A stretch of 64,000 bases of DNA from assembly GCF_900100335.1 (NCBI RefSeq), contig NZ_FNFE01000007.1:1-64000 (forward strand), in the 5' to 3' direction. This DNA is from Natronorubrum texcoconense (GTDB lineage Archaea > Halobacteriota > Halobacteria > Halobacteriales > Natrialbaceae). Below the pieces are notes generated by a model. The model saw nothing but the letters and a program-made list of their open reading frames with translations, was not told the DNA's origin and searched no databases. Position 1 is the first letter of the stretch, and each line of letters begins with the position of its first letter. Below are positions 1-8,346 of the stretch, one piece after another. The translations under genes were made by a program, and so were the position numbers.

Positions 1-1000
<1,000 letters not shown>

Positions 1001-1011
1001 GGCGCCTCATC

Positions 1012-1647
1012 TCAGCCGGCGGGCTCGATCGTCCGAATCAGGTCCGCGACCGTCTCTCGGTCGGACTCCGGATCGACCTCGAGCCCGGCCGGCAGTTCGC
1101 CCCCGTCGGTCGCACCGGCCCCGTCGACGACGTCACTTCCGTCCTCGAGCGGCAAAATTCCGCCCGCCATTCCGAAACTCGCCTCGGTCGGCCAGACGGC
1201 GATGTGGGCCTCCGCGTCGAGCCACTCGTCCTCGCCCGCCGTCAGGTCGGGGGAGACGGGGTAGCCCGCGTCGAGGACGAACCAACTACCTTCGGCGCCG
1301 TTCGTCGCTTCGAACTCGAGGGTATTTCGCGTCCCGTCGACGCGCAGCCCCTCGTCCTCGAGGGTCGTGACGAACTGCGACTTCGCCTTCGGCGCGGCCT
1401 TCTCGAAGGCCGATTCCGGGGCCATGCCGAGATCCGAGAGCGACGGGGAGAACGTCACGTCGACGGTGAACAGCGAGCGGACCGGAATCTCGCTCGCGCC
1501 CAGCGCCGCCAGTCGGTCGGCGCCGTCGGTCGGTTCGTACACCGTCGTCTCGGCGGTGATCGACGCGAGAAGCACGCTCGATTCGCCAGTCCTGGTTCCC
1601 AGCGCTCGCCACGAGTCGGCCAGCGACGCCGGCAGGTCGATCGTCAT
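1012..1647 (-). CDS. Conserved haloarchaeal hypothetical protein
   Basis: An acidic protein of 211 residues with haloarchaeal composition. The ATG at 1647 (MTIDLPASLADSW) is preferred over the upstream start at 1734, because the first 29 residues of the longer version are basic and low in complexity. The body contains EIPVRSLFTVDV and a segment rich in Ala/Lys (EKAAPKAKSQF), and ends with DRETVADLIRTIEP. I see no signal peptide, membrane span or catalytic motif. It resembles uncharacterised haloarchaeal proteins, but I cannot name a family with confidence. It sits right after the tnpB element, transcribed toward it, so the element may have inserted just downstream of this gene. Confidence 0.7.
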   Translation of the reverse strand: MTIDLPASLADSWRALGTRTGESSVLLASITAETTVYEPTDGADRLAALGASEIPVRSLFTVDVTFSPSLSDLGMAPESAFEKAAPKAKSQFVTTLEDEGLRVDGTRNTLEFEATNGAEGSWFVLDAGYPVSPDLTAGEDEWLDAEAHIAVWPTEASFGMAGGILPLEDGSDVVDGAGATDGGELPAGLEVDPESDRETVADLIRTIEPAG

Positions 1648-1859
1648 CGCTCCCACGTACGCGGCCGTCGCCTTTCGCTCTGGCGGTCGTTTCGAATCGA
1701 GAGAATCACCATACGGTGAGCGATTCGGGTGCACTCGAGAGACACAGCCCGTTCGCGTTGACCGGGTGGGCCCAGCGCGCTCGAGGTGATTAGTGACGGA
1801 GGCTCACGCTGGTCTCCGCTGCAGACGCGCGCCGGTTACTGACTGCAGGCGCAGGCCGG

Positions 1860-2327
1860 TCACTGCTGATGTCGCACGCGAACCGTTCCGTCGGCGGTAA
1901 CGCCGACGATCAGCGGCGTCGAAATCTCGCGGCCTGACACCGCAGCGCCCGCGGCGTCGCTGACGACCTTCATCAGGTCCGGCGCGGTGTGGTCGACCTT
2001 GACCCCCTTCTCGTCGCAGGCCTCGTAAACGAGCTGTGGCACGTCGTAGAGGTCGGTTCCCTCCGGGACGCGAACGCGAACCGGTGCCCGTAACGCCTCG
2101 GCGAAGGCGACCGTCTCGCGGGCCTTCTCGAGGTTCTCGCGACCGCTCGACTCGATCGAGGAGACGTTCGCCCGCGACGTTCCGAGCGCGTCGGCGATAT
2201 CCGCCTGGGAGGTGCCGCGCTCGCGAAGCGCGAGCACCTGTGCCTGTCGGCGTGTCAACACGCTCGTCTCGGCGTCGAACCCGATCTCCTCGAGTAGCTC
2301 CTCGACCTCGTCGATCACGGCGACCAC
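1860..2327 (-). CDS. Tfx-family helix-turn-helix transcription regulator
   Basis: The protein has 155 residues. An N-terminal helix-turn-helix (about 20-65) contains TSVLTRRQAQVLALRERG and SQADIADALGTSRANVSSIE, typical of Tfx proteins. The C-terminal half (about 75-150), with RVPEGTDLYDVPQLVYEACDEKGV, is the conserved Tfx companion domain. The founding member, from Methanothermobacter, binds downstream of a molybdenum formylmethanofuran dehydrogenase promoter; haloarchaeal members have unknown targets. The start is a GTG at 2327 and no in-frame ATG precedes it, although an out-of-frame ATG lies at 2380. It is a stand-alone gene on the same strand as its neighbours. Confidence 0.88.
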   Translation of the reverse strand: MVAVIDEVEELLEEIGFDAETSVLTRRQAQVLALRERGTSQADIADALGTSRANVSSIESSGRENLEKARETVAFAEALRAPVRVRVPEGTDLYDVPQLVYEACDEKGVKVDHTAPDLMKVVSDAAGAAVSGREISTPLIVGVTADGTVRVRHQQ

Positions 2328-2429
2328 CGCGTCCGTTCGACCGACCGCAGACCCCCGAGTTCGGTTTCGCGTGCACTCATACGATACACTAAGCCGGCGG
2401 CGGGATCAAAGCTTTCCCGATCCGACGGG

Positions 2430-2981
2430 TTAGTTGCCGTCGGTCGCGGTCGCCCGCGCCCGTTCGTGGTACCAGCCGCCGAACGCCCCGAGCGGGACGA
2501 TCAGCCAACCGGCGAACACCGCGCTGAACAGGAGTGCCGAGACCGAGACGACGACAGCGAACACGACGAGTTGTGCCAGCGCCAGCGTCCCGGTCGTGAG
2601 GCTGACGGCGGTCAACACGAGCGAGACACCGACGGAGCCGCCGATCATACCGGCGGCTGCCGTACACGCACCCAACAGTGCGCCCGTGAGCGGGTCCAAG
2701 GCGTCCGCGTCGACCGCGCGCCAGCAGAGCGTCCCGACGACGAACGACGCCACCACGCCGAACGGGGCGAAGAGGAGTCCGAACGCGGCGGCGAACTCGA
2801 GATCGTTCGTGCCGGTGACTGCGGGAACGGCGTCGGTCAGAAGCAACAGGCCGGTGGCGACGAACCAGATGGTGATCGCGAGCACCCCCGTAGCCGCCAT
2901 CGCGATCCCGGCGCCGACGTCGCGTCTGGACGCGTACGGCAGTCGGCCGGGACCGAAGCGCCGGCAGATCGAATCGGACAT
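2430..2981 (-). CDS. Hypothetical multi-pass membrane protein
   Basis: 183 residues starting at ATG 2981. Four hydrophobic stretches are visible: about residues 25-48 (GIAMAATGVLAITIWFVATG), 63-88, 100-125 and 132-160, the last ending in GWLIVPLGAFGGWYHERARA. The short polar N-terminus is basic and the tail is acidic. No catalytic or transport motif is recognisable. It is probably an integral cytoplasmic-membrane protein restricted to haloarchaea. The gene lies between the Tfx gene and the NadE-like gene on the same strand, with gaps of about 100 and 190 bases, so an operon is not evident. Confidence 0.72.
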   Translation of the reverse strand: MSDSICRRFGPGRLPYASRRDVGAGIAMAATGVLAITIWFVATGLLLLTDAVPAVTGTNDLEFAAAFGLLFAPFGVVASFVVGTLCWRAVDADALDPLTGALLGACTAAAGMIGGSVGVSLVLTAVSLTTGTLALAQLVVFAVVVSVSALLFSAVFAGWLIVPLGAFGGWYHERARATATDGN

Positions 2982-3174
2982 CGAGTAGACGGTACAGGCG
3001 AAACGAGTTAACAGTGCGTCATTTTTCGACGGCTGAGAAGGGAGAGGCGATCCAGTCGACGGCAGGCGAACCGGCCGAACACCAAAGACCAGTTACGCGA
3101 CTGCCAGCAGTCGTCACGGTTTCGAGGCCGCCGACACCTGCGAGGACGTGCGCCAGGCGAGTTGTTCGGGATCG

Positions 3175-4053
3175 CTAGAACGGATGTTCTGACCCCTCTC
3201 GAGTCGCCGGCGTCGGGGGGAGTCGCCGTTTGTGTCGCATACTGGCGTACCAGTCGGCGATCCGTTCGACCGCCGCAGCGTCGACATCGACTCGTTCGGC
3301 GACGGACGCGACAGCCAGCCCCTCGTCGACGTGTGATCGCAGTATTCGATCCACGGCTTTCGCCTCGATCTCGAGTTCATCACCCGCGAACTGACCTGCT
3401 CCAACAGCAGGAAACGCGGACTGTGCGACGAGATCCGTGGGAATTTCGAGCGCGTCAGCGAGCGCTCGGACCTCGGTCCCGTACAGGTCGCCCAGCGGGA
3501 GACAGTCGACCCCTGTATCGGCGTGTTTCGTCAGCGTCCCGAGGAACCGGTCGGTTCGCGTCGCCGTCCCGACGACGAGCGCGTTCGTCGTGTTCGCGAC
3601 GTAGTACGAACAGGCCATCCGCAGTCGGGCTGCGACGTTCTCCATCGCGACGAGATCGTCGGCCGGTTGGGCGGTCGCACCGATGACCTCCTGAAACGCG
3701 CCGAGCAACGGCTGGAGCGGGACCCGGCTGTACTCGATATCCAAGACGGACGCGATGGCCTCCGCGTCCCGCGCCGCCGCCTCCTGATTCATGTAGGCCG
3801 GCAGAACGAGCCCGGTAACGCGGTCCGAGCCGAGCGCATCGACCGCGAGCGTGGCGGTGACTGTCGACGCAAGTTCACCATCGAGGGCGATCACGACGCC
3901 GTCGGCGCCCGCGTCGTCGACCTGTTCCTCGATGAACGCCGGGACGATCTCCTGAAGCCGTGCCAGCGCGTCGGGATCGGTCGCGAGTCCGTCGTCGTCC
4001 CGCGTGAGCCCGTCGCCTCGAGCGCGACCGACCGCAGCGGCGTCGTCCGTCAT
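3175..4053 (-). CDS. NAD synthetase-like protein with degenerate PP-loop
   Basis: 292 residues from ATG 4053 (MTDDAAAV). The overall fold signature is NadE: VLPAYMNQEAAARDAEAIASVLDIEY, LRMACSYYVANTTNALVVGTATRTD, then LGTLTKHADTGVDCLPLGDLYGTEVRALA. NadE makes NAD from deamido-NAD, ATP and ammonia or glutamine. The ATP-binding PP-loop, normally SGGxDS, reads DGELAS here (residues 58-63), losing the first serine, the second glycine and the aspartate, while the C-terminal half is well kept. This is therefore probably a paralogue that no longer adenylates, or does so differently. The genuine NadE is expected elsewhere in the genome. The family is clear; the function is open. Confidence 0.8.
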   Translation of the reverse strand: MTDDAAAVGRARGDGLTRDDDGLATDPDALARLQEIVPAFIEEQVDDAGADGVVIALDGELASTVTATLAVDALGSDRVTGLVLPAYMNQEAAARDAEAIASVLDIEYSRVPLQPLLGAFQEVIGATAQPADDLVAMENVAARLRMACSYYVANTTNALVVGTATRTDRFLGTLTKHADTGVDCLPLGDLYGTEVRALADALEIPTDLVAQSAFPAVGAGQFAGDELEIEAKAVDRILRSHVDEGLAVASVAERVDVDAAAVERIADWYASMRHKRRLPPTPATREGSEHPF

Positions 4054-4407
4054 CGCTGACCGGTTCGCAGTGTACGAGACGGTTGCTCGACCCCGCACAG
4101 GTCGATCGATCGTTGCGAGTGACTCGAGGAGCGGTCACGGACGAACCGATGACCGTCCCCCCATGGGACTGTCGAAGAGATACTCATTCACTTCGAACAC
4201 CGTCTCCCAACCCACATAGGCATTTCCTAGCCACATCATTCCACAATTGGACAGTGTTTGCATACTTAGTATGATATTCATACACCTGTCTGATGGCAAG
4301 ATCGCTCGGCTGGAGAGGAGGTGAAACGGGACGATAAGGGACGAAATGGGACGGAAAGGACGAAATGGGACGATAGGGGGCGAAAACAGGACGAAAGAAG
4401 ACGGGTG
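4054..4407. other. 354-base gap: AT-richer unexplained segment plus repeat tract
   Basis: No complete gene. On the minus strand a frame ending at 4184 stays open for about 40 codons from about 4310 and encodes a plausible peptide (IRQVYEYHTKYANTVQLW, then NDVARKCLCGLGDGVRSE). It is noticeably richer in A+T than its flanks, has no start codon of its own and matches no family I know, so it may be the tail of a decayed gene. Next to it, on the side of the MBL gene, is the GGACGA tract described separately. The promoter of the NadE-like gene must also lie here. Confidence 0.4.
4329..4394. repeat. GGACGA-type repeat with about 10-bp period
   Basis: The pentamer GGACG starts at 4329, 4339, 4349, 4358, 4368 and 4389, with a variant GGGCG at 4378, giving seven units spaced 9 to 11 bases apart, about one helical turn. 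The units are separated by short A-rich runs (AAAT, AAGG). The tract lies just 3' of the stop codon of the MBL hydrolase gene and upstream of the NadE-like gene on the minus strand, where the RNA would read TCGTCC/TTTCGTCC repeatedly. Such phasing suits a row of protein contacts on one DNA face or a slippage-grown simple repeat. Confidence 0.75.
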
Positions 4408-5406
4408 TCAGTACTCGAGCGTCCAGCGCTCTTCGTCCTTCGCGGCGAGTACCTCGCTCACGCCGTCGGCCAGCCGGTACTCGTCCCCCTCGCGAACGAC
4501 GGTTCCCGCGCGCTCGAGATGCTCGAGGTGGGCGTACGACTCTCCCGGTCCGTGGAGAATGTGGATACTCTCGAGTTCGCCGAACAGGTCCGCGCTGACG
4601 GTCCACGTGTCGCAGGGCCCTTTGCGATCCAGCGCGTCGAGCACCCGAAACGCGCGTTCCTCGTGGTGGTCGATGATGTACTGAGCCCGGCCCGCGGGGT
4701 CGTCGATCGGGTCGCGGTGGCCCGGCCACGCCCGGTCGTAGTCGGCGTCGACGATCCCCTGGAGCGCGCGGAGGTACTTCTCGAGCGGTTGGTCGACCCG
4801 GACGTCCGCGCCGCCGACGTTCGGGGTGTAGACGGGCAACAGCGCGTCGCCGGAGACGACCTCCCGGCGACCATCGAGCGTCGTCTCGAACATCGAGAGG
4901 CCGGCCGCGTGGCCGGAGGTGTGGACGACCTCGAGGTCGTGGTCGTAGCCCTCGAGCGAGAACCGGTCGCCGTCTTCGAACGACGTCACGGTCGGCGACT
5001 CGTTCGCGCCGCCGGCGGACGCCATCCGCTCCTTGAGCACCGCCTGTTTCTCCTCCGGCATGCCCCACTCGTCGAAGTATCGGTGTTGCAGGTCGTGCAT
5101 CGACTCCCAAGCGTCCTCGTCGCCTTCGATCAGCGGCGCGTCGGCCTCGTGCGCGTAGACTTCGGCCCCGCTCTCGGCCTGAATCACGCCCGCTAGCCCG
5201 GTGTGGTCGCCGTGCCAGTGCGTGAGGAAGATCCGATCGACGTCCGCGAACGCGAGTCCGCGCTCGTCGAAGGCGGCCTCGAGTTGCTCGCGCGTCGTCT
5301 CCATCCAGTCCCCGGTATCGATCAGCACCGTTTCCCGCCCGTCCGCGAAGAGGTACGCGTTGTTGTCACCTTCGAACGCCGAATTCGACAACGAAATCCG
5401 ATCCAT
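4408..5406 (-). CDS. MBL-fold metallohydrolase (glyoxalase II-like)
   Basis: 332 residues from ATG 5406 (MDRISLSNSAFEGDNNAYLF); an ATG five codons upstream is also possible. The zinc-binding motif HWHGDHTG (about residues 62-69) follows DRIFLT, and further metal ligands fit HTSGHAAGLSMF (about 160) with SGDALLP and WPGHRDPID. After the metallo-beta-lactamase core comes a C-terminal region with LGELESIHILHGPGESYAHLEHLERAG-like winged-helix character, as in many haloarchaeal and LACTB2-like hydrolases. Such enzymes hydrolyse thioesters or other esters; the substrate cannot be inferred here. It stands alone on the minus strand. Confidence 0.88.
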   Translation of the reverse strand: MDRISLSNSAFEGDNNAYLFADGRETVLIDTGDWMETTREQLEAAFDERGLAFADVDRIFLTHWHGDHTGLAGVIQAESGAEVYAHEADAPLIEGDEDAWESMHDLQHRYFDEWGMPEEKQAVLKERMASAGGANESPTVTSFEDGDRFSLEGYDHDLEVVHTSGHAAGLSMFETTLDGRREVVSGDALLPVYTPNVGGADVRVDQPLEKYLRALQGIVDADYDRAWPGHRDPIDDPAGRAQYIIDHHEERAFRVLDALDRKGPCDTWTVSADLFGELESIHILHGPGESYAHLEHLERAGTVVREGDEYRLADGVSEVLAAKDEERWTLEY

Positions 5407-5515
5407 GAGATTGTATCGCACGAGTGATGAGAAAACTGTTGTGACCGCGGCGGTTCACGAACGGCGAAAACGGCGACTGCTCGATGACTGTCCACTCATC
5501 GAAACGCACGGCGCC

Positions 5516-6019
5516 TTACGAGCCCCAGAAGTTCTCGCGGCTGCCGAGGCGTTCGCGTTTCTCCGCCGCGGACTCCCTCGAGTCGTCTCCCGCCTCAGTC
5601 GACGCGTCTCCGTCACTGTCGTCGGAGTCGTCGGAGTCGTCGATCGCGTCGGCGTCTTCGGTCTCCTCGCCCTCTGCATCCGGGTCCATCGGGAGGAGTT
5701 CGAGCTCCTCCGCGCGGGCGTGGTTGCTGTGGACGCGCGTGATTTCGACGCGAGCGCGAGCCTCCGGCAGGACGCCGTCGACCATGACGATGAACCCGTC
5801 CTCGGTTCGACCGACGCCGGCACCGCTTTCGTGCATGTCGACGACGTCGACGACGACCTCCTCGCCCGCTTTGACGGGCTGGGTCTTCAAGTCCTGGATC
5901 GGCTGGCTGTAGTGATTGCACCACTCCTTGCCACCCCGATCACCGTAGTGGCTACACCCCATTCCCGAGATCCGCTCGGAGAAGCTCGGACAGTCGTCGG
6001 CAAGTGGACAGTCTGCCAT
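5516..6019 (-). CDS. TRAM-domain protein with N-terminal cysteine motif
   Basis: 167 residues from ATG 6019 (MADCPLADDCPSF). An upstream-extended frame runs to 6268, but its extra residues look non-coding. The N-terminus holds CPLADDCP, GMGCSHYGDRGGKEWC and a histidine, a likely metal site. A TRAM domain follows (about 55-120: PVKAGEEVVVDVVDMHESGAGVG, then EDGFIVMVDGVLPEARARVEI), an OB-like RNA-binding fold seen in tRNA methylthiotransferases and in small haloarchaeal proteins. The C-terminus is a low-complexity Asp/Ser/Glu tail. The expected role is nucleic-acid binding, possibly as an RNA chaperone; this is inference from the domain. Confidence 0.85.
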   Translation of the reverse strand: MADCPLADDCPSFSERISGMGCSHYGDRGGKEWCNHYSQPIQDLKTQPVKAGEEVVVDVVDMHESGAGVGRTEDGFIVMVDGVLPEARARVEITRVHSNHARAEELELLPMDPDAEGEETEDADAIDDSDDSDDSDGDASTEAGDDSRESAAEKRERLGSRENFWGS

Positions 6020-6242
6020 AGCGCGTACTACCAGTGGCGTCGTTAAACCGTTTCCGTCTCGCAGATCGACGGCTGTCTCACCGATCGAAGGCTGCACTGT
6101 AGAAAACGCTGGTAACGTCTCCCCGGCTGTTCGCCGGGGAACGTAATACGTACCGGGTGAGTCGGCGACGACTGGAAAATGAACGGCTCCCATCTGAAAG
6201 CGCGTTTCGAAAAGATTTACGGTACGGACGTTGCAGTGATTG

Positions 6243-7037
6243 ATGATGAAAATCCTCGTTACGGTCAAAGAAGTCGCGACCGTCGAAGACGAGTTCGAGA
6301 TCGAGGGTACTGAGATCGCCGATCAGTACCTCGGTGCCGACCTCAACGAGTGGGACGATTACGCCATCGAAGAGGCCGTTCAGCTCCAAGAGGCCGGCGT
6401 CGCCGACGAAGTCGTCACGGTTACCATCGGTCCGGAAGACTGCGAACAAACGATCCGCCAGGCGCTCGCGAAGGGTGCCGACCGCGCCGTCCGCGTCTGG
6501 GACGACGCCCTCGAGGGCGTCGACCTGCTCGACGTCAACGCGAAGACCCAGATCCTGAGCGCCGTCGTCGAGGAAGAGGATCCCGACCTCGTCCTCACCG
6601 GCGTCCAGGCCGGCGACGACAGCTTCGCCGCGACCGGCGTCTCCGTTGCCGAAGAGATCGGCGCCCAGTGGGGGGCCGTCGTCAATCACCTCGAGCACGA
6701 GTTCGACGACGGCGTCGCCTCCGTGCGACGCGAACTCGAGGGCGGCGTCGAGGAGCTCACCGACATCGAGCTGCCGGCCGTCCTCACGATCCAGACGGGT
6801 ATCAACGAACCGCGCTACGCCAGCCTGCGCGGCATCCGCCAGGCCCAGCGCAAGGAACTCGACGTGCAGGGGCTCGCAGACCTCGGCGTCGACGAGGGTG
6901 AGATCGAAGGCGACCTCACGCTCACGGACATGTACGAACCCGAGAGCGAGAGCGACGCGACGATCTGGGAGGGAAGTCCCGAGGAGACCGCCGCCGAGTT
7001 AGGTGAGATGCTCCGCAACAAGGGGGTGGCGCCATGA
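6243..7037 (+). CDS. etfB: Electron transfer flavoprotein beta subunit
   Basis: About 264 residues. Two consecutive ATGs (6243, 6246) offer starts and an in-frame TTG precedes them. The N-terminus MKILVTVKEVATVEDEFEI, the internal VVTVTIGPEDCEQTIRQALAKGADRAVRV and LVLTGVQAGDDSFAATGVSVAEE, and the segment LPAVLTIQTGINEPRYASLRGIRQAQRKEL are characteristic of EtfB/FixA. The protein pairs with EtfA to pass electrons from dehydrogenases to the membrane quinone pool. The downstream etfA overlaps by four bases (ATGA), showing translational coupling. An AT-rich stretch near 6212-6222 (AAAAGATTTAC) is a reasonable TATA region, about 28 bases before the start. Confidence 0.93.
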   Translation: MMKILVTVKEVATVEDEFEIEGTEIADQYLGADLNEWDDYAIEEAVQLQEAGVADEVVTVTIGPEDCEQTIRQALAKGADRAVRVWDDALEGVDLLDVNAKTQILSAVVEEEDPDLVLTGVQAGDDSFAATGVSVAEEIGAQWGAVVNHLEHEFDDGVASVRRELEGGVEELTDIELPAVLTIQTGINEPRYASLRGIRQAQRKELDVQGLADLGVDEGEIEGDLTLTDMYEPESESDATIWEGSPEETAAELGEMLRNKGVAP

Positions 7038-7990
7038 CGGACGTCCTCGCAGTAACCGAACACCGCCGCGGCGAACTTCGCGACGTCAGCTACGAGATCA
7101 TTACCGCGGGCCGCCAACTGGCCGACGAGACCGGCGGCGACCTGCACCTCGCCGTCATCAGCGGCACCGTCGACGACTTTGCGGAGAAACTCAACCGCGA
7201 AGGCGTCGACGCCATCCACACCGTCTCCCACGGTGAGGAGTTCAACCACGACGTCTACACGCAGGCGATCACCCAACTGTACGACGACCTGGCGCCGCAG
7301 TACATCCTGACGCCCAACAGCGTCAACGGCCTCGACTACGCGCCCGCCATCGCCAACGCGCTCGACCTCCCCGTGGTTACCGACACCATCGGCCTCGAGA
7401 CCGACGGCGAGACGCTGATCGCCACCCGCGAGATGTACGGTGGCAAAGTCGAGACGACCAACGAACTCGAGGGTGCCGCAGTCGCCACCATTCGGGGCGC
7501 CGAGTGGCCCGCTGCGGAGGGCACCGGCGACGCCTCGGTCGAGGCGTTCGACGCCGAGATCGATGAAGACGCCGTCGGTTCGACCGTCAACGGCTTCGAG
7601 GAAGTCGGCGGCGGCGACGTCGACATCAGCGAGGCCGACGTGCTCGTCAGCGTCGGTCGCGGGATCGAGGAGGAGGAGAACATCCCGCTCATCGAGGAAC
7701 TCGCCGACGCACTCGACGCGACGGTGTCGTCCTCGCGTCCGATCGTCGACAACGGCTGGCTGCCGAAGAACCGCCAGGTCGGCCAGTCCGGGAAGGTCGT
7801 CACGCCGGACGTCTACATCGCGATCGGTATTTCGGGGGCAGTCCAGCACGTCGCCGGGATGAAAGGCTCCGATACGATCGTCGCGATCAACACGGACCCG
7901 AACGCGCCGATCATGGACATCGCCGACTACGCGATCCACGACGACCTCTTCGACGTCGTCCCCGCGCTCACCGAAGAGTTCGGCGGATAG
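7034..7990 (+). CDS. etfA: Electron transfer flavoprotein alpha subunit
   Basis: 318 residues, overlapping etfB by ATGA. The N-terminal domain (MTDVLAVTEHRRGELRDVSYEIITAGRQLADETGGD) is followed by VTDTIGLE, ATREMYGGKVET and the C-terminal FAD-binding domain with SSRPIVDNGWLPKNRQVGQ, SGKVVTPDVYIAIGISGAVQH and GMKGSDTIVAINTDPNAPI. All the usual EtfA/FixB blocks are present and the length is normal. It binds FAD together with EtfB as a soluble electron carrier linked to acyl-CoA or other dehydrogenases. No FixC/FixX-type quinone reductase is adjacent here. Confidence 0.94.
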   Translation: MTDVLAVTEHRRGELRDVSYEIITAGRQLADETGGDLHLAVISGTVDDFAEKLNREGVDAIHTVSHGEEFNHDVYTQAITQLYDDLAPQYILTPNSVNGLDYAPAIANALDLPVVTDTIGLETDGETLIATREMYGGKVETTNELEGAAVATIRGAEWPAAEGTGDASVEAFDAEIDEDAVGSTVNGFEEVGGGDVDISEADVLVSVGRGIEEEENIPLIEELADALDATVSSSRPIVDNGWLPKNRQVGQSGKVVTPDVYIAIGISGAVQHVAGMKGSDTIVAINTDPNAPIMDIADYAIHDDLFDVVPALTEEFGG

Positions 7991-8001
7991 ACGCTAGACC
8001 A

Positions 8002-8018
8002 CGGGGTTCCTTTTTTGT
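8002..8018 (+). terminator. T-run terminator after etfA
   Basis: Twelve to thirty bases after the etfA stop the top strand reads GGGGTTCC followed by six T residues (8011-8016). Intrinsic archaeal termination occurs at such U-runs, often without a strong hairpin, and none is obvious here. Confidence 0.5.
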
Positions 8019-8346
8019 AGACAGGCTTTACGTCCCGCCGAGAGCGGTGCGCTCGAGAAACGTCGTGACTCCCGCGGAACGCAAAAGAGGTGCCAACACC
8101 TGAGTCACCGCCGCGAGATCGACGCCGAGCGGATTGCCGAGATCTGGCAGAGACAGTACGTCGCTCCAGCCCGGCGACCACTGCTGTCGTCTATCGCAAC
8201 CGGCAGGGAAGACGCCGAGCGCGACGTCGATCGAGGTAGCCAGTCGGCGCTCGAGCGCTGGACCACCGGAAGAACGTGTCGTGTTATTGTATCACAGTTG
8301 ATGACTGCCCGACATAGCTATGTATCAGTGATTAAATACGGTTTGT
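8019..8346. other. Intergenic region: possible gene remnant and promoter of the BasB-like gene
   Basis: From about 8049 to 8250 one plus-strand frame stays open with haloarchaeal-like codon use and reads SHRREIDAERIAEIWQRQY and later EDAERDVDRGSQSALERW, but it has no usable ATG or GTG, so it is either a remnant or chance. The last 65 bases (8281-8346) are AT-rich, with TTATTGTATC, CTATGTATC and TTAAATACG; one of these is presumably the TATA box of the lipoprotein-transducer operon. I cannot decide which from spacing alone. Confidence 0.4.

Noticed and set aside
2036-2433. Plus-strand frames over the Tfx gene
   Set aside because: Arg/Ser/Pro-rich antisense translations of a clear Tfx gene.
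8049-8280. Open plus-strand frame before the BasB-like gene as a real gene
   Set aside because: It has no ATG or GTG and matches no family; kept only as a possible remnant.
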